Below are positions 1-7,802 of a DNA stretch of 64,000 nt, piece by piece (positions within the stretch are counted from its first letter, which is position 1; each line of letters begins with the position of its first letter). A program made the translations under genes and the position numbers. The notes below the pieces were generated by a model. It made no database searches, was not told where the DNA came from, and saw nothing but the letters and a program-made list of their open reading frames with translations. The stretch comes from Sphingobium sp052327305 (GTDB lineage: Bacteria; Pseudomonadota; Alphaproteobacteria; Sphingomonadales; Sphingomonadaceae): positions 186,001 to 250,000 of the forward strand of contig NZ_CP182486.1 in NCBI RefSeq assembly GCF_052327305.1, written 5' to 3'.

Positions 1-2110
1 CGCGCCGCGCGAAAAAGCCATGGTCGCCCTTGAGATAGTTGCTCCAGTCGACCTGGCTCACATCCTGATCCAGCCATTTCGAGACGTCGAATGCCCGGCT
101 GTTAAGCGCGTCAATCAACTCGTTCGACCGGTAGGAGAGGCGCTCGCGATCCTGCGTCTCGATCACCTGCGCATTGGCCGAGATACGCCGTTCCAGCTCC
201 GTGCTGCTGTCGGTCAGCGTCAGCATTTGCTGGCTGAGCTGTTCCGTCGAGCGCTGTGCTGCCTTCACGGCATTGTCGGCAACGACTGCAAGCCGGTCGA
301 GCTGCTCCGTCACGGATTTCGCCATGGCCTGTTCCATCGCGGCGGCGCTGGCGGCGCCCAGCGCATTTGCGGCGTCTGGCACGGCATTGCCAATGGCCTC
401 TCGCGCCCGCGCGGCTGCGGCATCGGCCGTCTCGCGCACGCGCACCAGAGCCTCGACCATTTGCGGACCGACCGTTTCGCTCAGCACGCCAATCTTTCCG
501 CTGGCCGCCTCGATGGCCCCGGCCAGTTCCTCGATCTTCTTCTTCTGGGTTCCGAGAGCGCCATCCGAGCGCTTCAACGCGGCGGTCAGCGTCTCGAAAT
601 GCGCCTTGGCGAGGCCATCCGATTCCTGCAGCCGGCTTACGACGCCGGCCGCGACCGCTTCGACGGCTTCCACCGCAGGGCCTGTGCTTGCGATCGTTCC
701 AGTGAGCGCGGTCATGCGGTGCTCGACCCGTGTGATCGCAGCGGGCAAGCTCTCATCGAGTTCCCGAATACTGGAATCCAGCGCGAGGATGAGCGCCTCG
801 ACGCGCTTGATGAATTTCTCGGATGAGGTGTCGCCCTCTTCCAGAGCTTCGCCGAGCCGGCGCGTTTCCCCGGAAAGCGACATCATGGCGTTGGAGAGTT
901 TGTCCGTGCGGCTAAGGGCGGACGCTTCCAGAGCGTCGAACTGGTCGGCAAGCTGCGCAATGCCGCTGCTCACGGAGTCCAGCCACAGCTTGCTCTTCTC
1001 GCCTTGCGCATCGACTCGTGAGCCAAGCGAATCGAGGCGGGCGGCGATCTCGTCACCATGAGCGGAAAAGCGGTCAAGCGAATGAGACGCCGCCGTCTCG
1101 ATGGCCTGCGTGCTGCGGCTCACGAGAGTGTCGAGTTCGCCGCCCCGCGCTTCGATCTTCTGCCCGGCCGCTGTGAGCATGCTGTTCACGCGCTCGATCG
1201 TGAAGTCGATGCGGGCCGACGCTAGCTCGGACAGGCTGGAAAGCTCCTCGCCAGCGCCCTGCGTCTCGGCGCGGAGGTCGGCGATCTGCTGCCGCACCAT
1301 GTCGGCGCTGCTTTGAAGCTGCAGGCGTGCCTCTTCGGCGATCATCGCCGCAGCAGACATCTGCTCCTCCAGAGTGCGACCATGATCGGCCACGGTTCGC
1401 CCGGCGCCGTTCAGCGTCTCGGCCAGCGTCGCGAGGCGATCCTCGATTTTGGGAGCGATCTCGCCCAGAATGGCGAATTGTTCGGTCAGCGCGGCGAGGA
1501 GTTTCGTGGAACTGGCCATGCTCTCGCTGACCCGCGCGCTTTCCGCGCTCAGGCTCCCGGCTGCATTCTGCATGGCGGCGCCCGCATCCTGGGCCAGCGC
1601 GACATAGGACTGGCTTTCGCGCTGCATCTGCCCATGCGCCTCGCTCAGCCGGTTAGCGGCTTCGGCGGCGTCCTGCGCGGCCCGCTTCGCTTCACGGGGG
1701 AAGCGCTGCCATTCGCGTTCACGCAAACGCGAGGCGAGCATTCTTCGAGTCAGGAACCCAAGCATGACGATGAGGATCAGCGGCAAGCAGACCATGGCTA
1801 CACGCCACACGCTCTCGAAGACTGGATCGAGATTGGAGCCGATCACGGCATATTGGAAAAGCAGGAAGCCGAACCAGCCCGCCGAGGCGAGCACAACCGC
1901 GCTGAAAATCAACGCGTCGGCCGAATAAGACTGCTTCACCGGAATTCTCCGCATATCCAGCCGTTCCGGCATTGGCGTTGGTCGACGCTCAGGGAAGGCG
2001 GGTTCGTCCCACCCGGAGGCGTCCTCCTCCAATCCGGCCTGCCAAATGCCCTTGGCGCCCGTTTTGTTCACATCCCCACCCATCCCGATTTGGGACATGT
2101 TAATGTCCAT
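1..2110 (-). CDS. Large membrane-anchored coiled-coil protein (3' end cut off by window)
   Basis: Function unknown. The reading frame is open from an ATG at 2110 to the window edge (about 703 codons, no stop seen). Residues 1-60 are polar and proline-rich. Two hydrophobic segments follow at about 66-88 and 103-121, then a short basic stretch (TRRMLASRLRERER). The remaining ~570 residues are almost all Ala/Glu/Gln/Ser/Leu/Arg in heptad-like order, typical of a long coiled coil. The last visible part turns aromatic (DWSNYLKGDHGFFARR), which suggests a small conserved C-terminal patch. An AAGGGG ribosome site sits just before the ATG; a second in-frame Met lies at residue 5. It is divergent from the Hpt-like gene, sharing a ~115-base intergenic region. 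Such proteins are often polar or envelope scaffolds in alphaproteobacteria, but that is inference only. Confidence 0.8.
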   Translation of the reverse strand, partial: MDINMSQIGMGGDVNKTGAKGIWQAGLEEDASGWDEPAFPERRPTPMPERLDMRRIPVKQSYSADALIFSAVVLASAGWFGFLLFQYAVIGSNLDPVFESVWRVAMVCLPLILIVMLGFLTRRMLASRLREREWQRFPREAKRAAQDAAEAANRLSEAHGQMQRESQSYVALAQDAGAAMQNAAGSLSAESARVSESMASSTKLLAALTEQFAILGEIAPKIEDRLATLAETLNGAGRTVADHGRTLEEQMSAAAMIAEEARLQLQSSADMVRQQIADLRAETQGAGEELSSLSELASARIDFTIERVNSMLTAAGQKIEARGGELDTLVSRSTQAIETAASHSLDRFSAHGDEIAARLDSLGSRVDAQGEKSKLWLDSVSSGIAQLADQFDALEASALSRTDKLSNAMMSLSGETRRLGEALEEGDTSSEKFIKRVEALILALDSSIRELDESLPAAITRVEHRMTALTGTIASTGPAVEAVEAVAAGVVSRLQESDGLAKAHFETLTAALKRSDGALGTQKKKIEELAGAIEAASGKIGVLSETVGPQMVEALVRVRETADAAAARAREAIGNAVPDAANALGAASAAAMEQAMAKSVTEQLDRLAVVADNAVKAAQRSTEQLSQQMLTLTDSSTELERRISANAQVIETQDRERLSYRSNELIDALNSRAFDVSKWLDQDVSQVDWSNYLKGDHGFFARR

Positions 2111-2225
2111 GACCCCTTGCGGCCAAAGACTCTAGCCCGGATCGAAGAAAGTGGAAACGCTATTCTTTTACCTTTTGGGAACCCTTGCCGCCTAACCCTC
2201 CCCAATGGCCTATGATCCGGGGACA

Positions 2226-2510
2226 ATGGACATCGCGCTCAGCGCCGCGGTCGGTCCGGATGCGGACTTGCTGGCAGAACTGCGACTGGCCTTTCTGGAA
2301 AGCGCCGAACGACAGGTCGATCTCCTTGCCCGCGCCCGCTGTGATGCGAACTGGCTGATGGCCGGCCTGCGTCTCAAAGGGTTGTGCGCCAGCTTTGGCG
2401 CTCAGGATCTTGCTGCCCTTGCGGATGAGGCAATCGCGGGCGCGCCGGGCGATCCCGCCATCCAGCGCCGCATCGCCGCTGTGCTTGCCGGTTACCAGGC
2501 GCAAGCCTGA
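2226..2510 (+). CDS. Hpt-like protein lacking the phospho-histidine
   Basis: 94-residue helical protein. The pattern LAELRLAFLESAERQVDLL ... LRLKGLCASFGA resembles the Hpt phosphotransfer domain, in which the active site reads AH-x-LKG-x-x-x-x-x-GA. Here the position of the His is Leu48 (L-R-L-K-G), so it should not accept a phosphoryl group. I chose the ATG at 2226 because CGGGGACA precedes it; an in-frame ATG at 2205 has no ribosome site. It is the first gene of a plus-strand run ending in a histidine kinase that also lacks its His. Family assignment is by pattern only; a search might place it elsewhere among small helical proteins. Confidence 0.6.
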   Translation: MDIALSAAVGPDADLLAELRLAFLESAERQVDLLARARCDANWLMAGLRLKGLCASFGAQDLAALADEAIAGAPGDPAIQRRIAAVLAGYQAQA

Positions 2511-2633
2511 TCGTCTGACCTTTCGGTTCGGAGCGCTGGCTCCAAATCGGCGTCTCTCTTCTGCTTCGCTTGAAAAGCGGCGGTGCTGTTGTCACAAGCA
2601 TCCCATAAAGATGCCTGTCTTCCCGTCCTTGAT

Positions 2634-3884
2634 ATGTCCCTGACAGCAATCCTCAGCGCGAGAATGCCTGCGCTTGCGCCCGTAACGGGTGAGGAAGTGC
2701 CCGGTGCACTTCGTGCGCTGCTCCCCTTCGGTGGCGGCACCTTCATCGAGCATCAAGCGCGGCAGGCAATCGATGCTGGCGCGCGATCTATCCTTATCCA
2801 CGTCGATACTGTGCCGCCGGCACTGGCGCGCGTTGCGGACAGGCTTGGCGCGCGAGACGATCTTTCGATCGAGTTCGTCCGAGACATTCCGCTGTTTGCC
2901 TCTCGTATCGAGTTGGCCGACCGCGTGCTGTGCCTCGGCGACGGGATGCTGGTGCCGCAAGATGCCCTGTCCGCGCTCGCGGCAGGCGTCGCTCCCCGGC
3001 TGCTCGTCACGCCGCGCGTGGCCGCGACGGATTGGCTTGAGCGGATCGACGGGCACGATGTCTGGGCCGGGGCGGTCCTGCTGCCGGGGGATCTCGTGCT
3101 GGGCACGCTCGATATGCTCGGCGAGTGGGATCTCATGTCGACGCTGGTGCGCGTGGCTGTCCAGAAAAGGGCAGGTCGCCTCGTCATTTCTCCCCAGCAC
3201 GCCATGGAAGGACAACTCGCCCAGATTACCAGCTTGGCGAGTGCCGAGCTCGCGCTGGAGGCGCTTTCTGCGGATCAGCGAACCGAGCCCACGACTCGAA
3301 CGGGGATGGCGCATTGGTTGACCCGATCCGTCGGCACGTCGATTGCCGGAGTACTGGTCCGCCGTCAGGTGGACCCGCGGCGTCTCGTTCCACCCGCGCT
3401 GGCTCTGGCGGCGGGCGGCGTTCTGGCGGCTGCGCTCGGCTGGCCTGTCGTGGCTCTGCTGGCGCTCCTGACCGGGCAGGGATTGTTCGGCGTTGCCCGG
3501 CAGGCTTGCGCTATTCTGCTCCATCGGCCGCCTCGGCCGAGACTGGCGCGGTTTCTCACCGGGGCTGGGCTGTTATCCATTGGCCTTGTTGCGGGGCGAG
3601 CCGGCTGGGGGCAGGCCTTCGCCCCTGTCGCTATTCTGCTGGTGCTCGGCCTGCTGCTGCTGGTGGCGATCGATGTCGAACGAGCCGAGAAGGGGCACGC
3701 GTCCGCCTCATATCTCCCGAGCTGGCTCCGCCTCGATCTGCCAACCGCGCTGGCCGTGATGCTGCTTGGCGCGCTCACAGGCTTGATTGCCTTCGCGACC
3801 GGACTGGTCGGGTTGGCGGCTCTGGTCGAACTTGCCTTTCGCAAGCATGAAAGCGCTGCTGTCGAGCCACGGAAAACGGTTTAG
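2634..3884 (+). CDS. Membrane protein with nucleotidyltransferase-like N-terminal domain
   Basis: 416 residues from the ATG at 2634; the frame opens earlier at a GTG (2583), and another Met lies ten codons later, so the start is uncertain. The first ~210 residues have the layout of a sugar-nucleotide or MobA-type nucleotidyltransferase (RALLPFGGGTFIEHQ, then QAIDAGARSILIHV), but the usual N-terminal G-x-G-x-R/K nucleotide loop is not visible. The C-terminal half has about five hydrophobic segments, beginning after an Arg-rich VRRQVDPRRLVPP stretch, as in fused inositol-phosphate cytidylyltransferase/CDP-alcohol phosphatidyltransferases. The DG-x-x-AR...G...D-x-x-x-D catalytic motif of the latter is absent. 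I call it a divergent, possibly inactive relative; the substrate is unknown. Confidence 0.6.
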   Translation: MSLTAILSARMPALAPVTGEEVPGALRALLPFGGGTFIEHQARQAIDAGARSILIHVDTVPPALARVADRLGARDDLSIEFVRDIPLFASRIELADRVLCLGDGMLVPQDALSALAAGVAPRLLVTPRVAATDWLERIDGHDVWAGAVLLPGDLVLGTLDMLGEWDLMSTLVRVAVQKRAGRLVISPQHAMEGQLAQITSLASAELALEALSADQRTEPTTRTGMAHWLTRSVGTSIAGVLVRRQVDPRRLVPPALALAAGGVLAAALGWPVVALLALLTGQGLFGVARQACAILLHRPPRPRLARFLTGAGLLSIGLVAGRAGWGQAFAPVAILLVLGLLLLVAIDVERAEKGHASASYLPSWLRLDLPTALAVMLLGALTGLIAFATGLVGLAALVELAFRKHESAAVEPRKTV

Positions 3885-3917
3885 AAGATGTTAACATCGC
3901 TTTGATAAGGCGGTGGC

Positions 3918-5000
3918 ATGAACGGGGTCCGGGATCGATCCGAAAAGGGCTGGGATGTGGGGAATGCTCGTGCCTCACGGCGGGAACGCGCCGTTTCGCG
4001 TGCGCGGCGCCATGCCGAGGACGCTGCGCTCATCGTCGGCGCGCCGTCATCCCGCTGGACCGATGCGCTCCTGAGCGAGGCGCGCGCGCAGATCGGCGGA
4101 TGCCTCAACTCTGTCGAACTGGCGATTACGCTGAATATTAATATCCCCGCTGTCTCGGCGTTGGTCGAGAAGCTCGGCACGGCCTACTGCCGCCACGCGA
4201 TCGAGGCTGAGCCGCAGTTGCTTGGCAAGGGGCTCATTGAGCATTTCCGGCTGCGCGCTGCGCTGGTGCTCGTGGCGCGCAATGCGCGGGAGCGCGCAGT
4301 GCCTCCCGAGATGGACGGCGAGGCGAGGGGCGCCATGCTAGCGGATGAGCCGGATACGGATGGCTTGCTCGCGGCGCTCAATCTCGCTGAGGTGCGCTGG
4401 CTGACGCAGGCGGCGCCGGACGCGCCGATCCGGGCGGATCTGCCTGCCGATATTTATGCGGACCTCATCTGGACCGCCGCCGCGCTTCTGGTGCAGGCTT
4501 GCGAACGGCAACTTGGCCACCTCAGCCGCGAGATCGTCGAGGCGATTTCCGATGCCACGAAGCGAGCTGCGGCGCGTCATGACGAAGCCACGGGGCCGTT
4601 TGCTCTGGCAGATCGGTTCGCGCGGATGGCTCAACCGGACGAGCGCCGGCGTCTTGCCTTGCTGGCGCTGCGGGAGCGGCGGCTCCTGCTGTTCGCGGGG
4701 CTTGCCGCGCGGGAGCTTAACGTCACGCTCGCCGCGATATTGGCTGCGCTTCTGGATGACGTGCCGGGCGGACGGGTCGCCCTGCTGAGCGCAATGGGCG
4801 TGGACGATCTCTCGGCGCTGCGCACGCTCGAGGCGCTGGCGCCGCTCGACGGGCATGTGGCTGACGACGAAGCGATCACTCATTTCATCGAGGCGTTGCG
4901 GGCGCAGACCGCCGAGCAGACCGAGGCAGTGATGGCGCGCATCGCTGGCAGTCCGCCGCTCGCCGAGCGTCTCACCCTGCTCGAACGAGCGACGACATGA
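3918..5000 (+). CDS. DUF2336 domain-containing protein
   Basis: 360 residues, mostly alpha-helical, Ala/Leu/Arg-rich, without signal peptide or membrane segment. The repeated helical pairs and the LNSVELAITLNINIPAVSAL and LLLFAGLAARELNVTLAAIL stretches resemble the DUF2336 family, common in alphaproteobacteria and often beside signalling proteins; its biochemical role is not known. AAGGCGG precedes the ATG. The gene ends in an ATGA overlap with the following histidine kinase, so the two are translationally coupled and probably act together. Confidence 0.65.
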   Translation: MNGVRDRSEKGWDVGNARASRRERAVSRARRHAEDAALIVGAPSSRWTDALLSEARAQIGGCLNSVELAITLNINIPAVSALVEKLGTAYCRHAIEAEPQLLGKGLIEHFRLRAALVLVARNARERAVPPEMDGEARGAMLADEPDTDGLLAALNLAEVRWLTQAAPDAPIRADLPADIYADLIWTAAALLVQACERQLGHLSREIVEAISDATKRAAARHDEATGPFALADRFARMAQPDERRRLALLALRERRLLLFAGLAARELNVTLAAILAALLDDVPGGRVALLSAMGVDDLSALRTLEALAPLDGHVADDEAITHFIEALRAQTAEQTEAVMARIAGSPPLAERLTLLERATT

Positions 5001-6439
5001 GCGGCATACATACGCTCTCGGCGCCGGTTCATGCTCTGCTCGATGCGGAGGGGCGCCTGCGTCACGCGGACGGCCCGATCGCCGCTCTTCAGGCCGAAGC
5101 AGGCGGACTGCCCGATGGCCCGCTCGTCATTCCCGCGCTTTCCGCGATCGTGCGGCTGGCGCTCCGTCTCTCGATGCCCATCTCGCGGCCGGTCGATGTC
5201 GCGAGAGACGATCGGGATGTCAGCATGTGGGTCCGCGCGATTCCGGAAGCCGATGGCCTGCGCCTCTCCATCACGGACTGGATCGAGCGTGCGCCGCGAC
5301 TGATGGAAGAGGACAAGGCGGTGGCGGCTCGGGTCGCGGCCGCTGGCGCACACGGCTGGACGTGGCAGATCGACAGCCGGATGCGCTTTCGTATCGTCGA
5401 TGCCGCCCCTGAGATGGGGCACCTGCCGCCTGTTCCCGGCGAACCGCTCACGGCCTATTTCGTTCTTGTCGACGATGATCCGCCCGCTGACGGGAGCGGC
5501 GCCATGCATCCCATGCCGGTGGTCGAGGCTCTGGCCAGCCGGGCACCCTTTCATCGGCAGATGGCACGGCTGCGGAGCGATCCCGCGATCCGCTATTCGC
5601 TGTCCGCCGTGCCCGTGTTCGATCTTCACGGTCATTTGCTCGGTTATCGCGGCAGCGCTGTGCGCGCCGAGACCGAGGAAGCGCAGGACGCGGCTACCCT
5701 GGACGGCGCGAAGCTGGCTCCGGACAAGGAGATTGCGACTGCCTCCGGCCTGTTCGGCGCGGATCTCTCCCGTCGCCTCGATCAGGCGCTCCGGCAGCCG
5801 CTCGGCCGCATCATCGCGAATGCCAGCACGATGTCGGGCCAGATCGAAGGGCCGCTGCGGCAGGACTATGCCGACTATGCGGCGGACATTGCCGCTGCCG
5901 GCCGGCATCTTGTCGATCTGGTCGATGATCTGGCGGATCTTCAGGCAATCGAGCGGCCCGATTTTTCCACCGCGCGGGAGGAAGTGGATCTAGCCGATTT
6001 GGCCCGGCGCGCCGCTGGCCTGCTCAATGTCCGCGCCGCATCCCGAAGGATCAACATCGTCACGCCAGCAATTGGCGAGACGGCGCTTGCCTGCGCGGAG
6101 TATCGCCGGGCGCTCCAGATCCTCGTCAATATCGTCGGCAATGCCGTGCGCTACGCGCCGGATGACAGCAGCGTCTGGATTCGTGTCGAAAAGCTCGGCG
6201 GGCGCGCGACCGTCGTGGTTGCCGATCAGGGGCGCGGCATCGATCCTGCCGATCATGCGCGGGTGTTCGATCGGTTCGAGCGACTTTCCCCTCAGGACAG
6301 CGAGGGGAGTGGCCTGGGCCTCTACATCTCGCGCACGCTGGCCCGCGCGATGGGGGGTGACATCACGCTGGAGAGCGCGCTCGGACAGGGCGCGCGGTTC
6401 AGGCTCGATCTCCCCGCGTGGGTTAATTCTGAAAACTGA
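4997..6439 (+). CDS. Histidine kinase homologue without the phospho-acceptor His
   Basis: 480 residues, cytoplasmic (no membrane segment). Residues 1-240 contain PAS-like sensory folds. The dimerisation helix at about 255-320 carries LDQALRQPLGRI where kinases have SHELRTPL; the phospho-acceptor position is Gln263 (codon CAG at 5783-5785). The ATP-binding domain looks complete: N box (VNIVGNAVRYAP), G1 (VADQGRGI), F box (FDRFERL) and G2 (GSGLGLYISR). The Caulobacter cell-cycle protein DivL is a known precedent for a kinase-like protein with the His replaced (by Tyr). Inference: it binds ATP or a partner kinase/regulator rather than autophosphorylating on this residue. It overlaps the DUF2336 gene by 4 bases and ends at a strong terminator. 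Confidence 0.85.
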   Translation: MSGIHTLSAPVHALLDAEGRLRHADGPIAALQAEAGGLPDGPLVIPALSAIVRLALRLSMPISRPVDVARDDRDVSMWVRAIPEADGLRLSITDWIERAPRLMEEDKAVAARVAAAGAHGWTWQIDSRMRFRIVDAAPEMGHLPPVPGEPLTAYFVLVDDDPPADGSGAMHPMPVVEALASRAPFHRQMARLRSDPAIRYSLSAVPVFDLHGHLLGYRGSAVRAETEEAQDAATLDGAKLAPDKEIATASGLFGADLSRRLDQALRQPLGRIIANASTMSGQIEGPLRQDYADYAADIAAAGRHLVDLVDDLADLQAIERPDFSTAREEVDLADLARRAAGLLNVRAASRRINIVTPAIGETALACAEYRRALQILVNIVGNAVRYAPDDSSVWIRVEKLGGRATVVVADQGRGIDPADHARVFDRFERLSPQDSEGSGLGLYISRTLARAMGGDITLESALGQGARFRLDLPAWVNSEN

Positions 6440-6477
6440 AAAAAAGGCGCCGGAGCCATACTCCAGCGCCCGTTTTT
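6438..6477. terminator. Bidirectional rho-independent terminator
   Basis: Arms 6446-6455 (GGCGCCGGAG) and 6461-6470 (CTCCAGCGCC) pair with a single mismatch around a 5-base loop. An A-run (6438-6445) lies on one side and CGTTTTTC on the other, so it can stop both the kinase transcript and the convergent gltA transcript. Confidence 0.85.
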
Positions 6478-6493
6478 CAGAATTTCTGTCGCC

Positions 6494-7780
6494 TTAGCGC
6501 TTATCGAGCGGGACATAATCGCGCACGTCCGGCCCCGTATAGAGCTGACGCGGGCGGCCAATGCGCTGGTCGGGATCGGAGATCATTTCGTTCCACTGCG
6601 CCACCCAGCCCACAGTGCGGGCGAGAGCAAAGAGCACAGTGAACATGTCTGTCGGGAAGCCGATGGCCGAGAGAATGACGCCCGAATAGAAATCGACGTT
6701 CGGGTACAGCTTCTTCTCGATGAAATAATCGTCCTGAAGCGCAATTTGCTCCAGCTCGCGCGCGACGTCGAAGATGGGGTCCTTGACGCCGAGCTTGTCG
6801 AGCACGTCGGTCGCGGTCTTTTGCATCACCTTCGCACGGGGGTCGAAGTTCTTGTAGACCCGGTGGCCAAAACCCATGAGGCGGAAGGGATCGTCCTTGT
6901 TCTTGGCGCGGGCGATATATTCCGGGATGCGATCGGGCGTGCCGATCTCGCGCAGCATGTTGAGCGCGGCCTCGTTCGCGCCGCCATGCGCCGGACCCCA
7001 AAGGCAGGCGATGCCCGCCGCGATGCAGGCAAAGGGATTGGCACCCGACGAGCCGGCAAGACGCACCGTGGAGGTCGATGCGTTCTGCTCATGGTCGGCG
7101 TGGAGGATGAAGATCTTGTCCATCGCGTCCACGATCACCGGATCGGGGATATAATCCTCGGCCGGGACCGAGAAGGTCATGCGCAGGAAATTCGCGGTGT
7201 AGGACAGGTCGTTGCGCGGATAGACGAAGGGCTGACCAACCGAATATTTATAGGCCATCGCCGCGATCGTCGGCATCTTGGCGATCAGGCGGTGGCTCGC
7301 GATCTTGCGCTGCACCGGGTCGGAGATGTCGGTCGAGTCGTGATAAAAGGCGGAGAGCGCGCCCACCACGCCGCACATGATCGCCATCGGATGCGCGTCA
7401 CGACGGAAGCCGCGATAGAAGGTCGCGAGCTGTTCGTGCAGCATCGTGTGGCGCGTGATCGTCCGCGTGAAGTCGCTGAGCGTGTCGCCATCGGGCAGCT
7501 CCCCGTTCAGCAGCAGATAGGCGACTTCCATGAAGCTGGACTGCTCGGCGAGCTGATCGATCGGGTAGCCGCGATGAAGAAGAATACCCTGATCGCCGTC
7601 GATATAGGTGAGCGCGGAATCGCAGCTCGCGGTCGAGGTGAAGCCGGGATCATAGGTGAACATGCCGGTCTGCGCATAAAGCTTGCGGATGTCGATCACC
7701 TGAGGACCGATCGAGCCGGAGATCACGGCGTAATCGAGGTTTTTGTCCTCGACAGAGAGCGTTGCCTTTTTATCTGTCAT
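6494..7780 (-). CDS. gltA: Citrate synthase
   Basis: Condenses oxaloacetate and acetyl-CoA to citrate, the entry step of the TCA cycle. 428 residues, the size of the hexameric type found in Gram-negative bacteria. Hallmarks are HADHEQNASTSTVR, the active-site GPAHGGANEA and GFGHRVYKNFDPRAK, with the catalytic Asp in the C-terminal third. AGGGAAC precedes the ATG. It lies 22 bases behind gltX on the same strand, so the two are probably cotranscribed, and it shares the bidirectional terminator with the convergent kinase gene. Confidence 0.98.
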   Translation of the reverse strand: MTDKKATLSVEDKNLDYAVISGSIGPQVIDIRKLYAQTGMFTYDPGFTSTASCDSALTYIDGDQGILLHRGYPIDQLAEQSSFMEVAYLLLNGELPDGDTLSDFTRTITRHTMLHEQLATFYRGFRRDAHPMAIMCGVVGALSAFYHDSTDISDPVQRKIASHRLIAKMPTIAAMAYKYSVGQPFVYPRNDLSYTANFLRMTFSVPAEDYIPDPVIVDAMDKIFILHADHEQNASTSTVRLAGSSGANPFACIAAGIACLWGPAHGGANEAALNMLREIGTPDRIPEYIARAKNKDDPFRLMGFGHRVYKNFDPRAKVMQKTATDVLDKLGVKDPIFDVARELEQIALQDDYFIEKKLYPNVDFYSGVILSAIGFPTDMFTVLFALARTVGWVAQWNEMISDPDQRIGRPRQLYTGPDVRDYVPLDKR

Positions 7781-7802
7781 GCGTCGTTCCCTAAATAACT
7801 TA

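Noticed and set aside
20..2215. Several plus-strand open frames in the first 2.2 kb
   Set aside because: Shadows of the minus-strand coiled-coil gene, which has membrane helices, heptads and a ribosome site.
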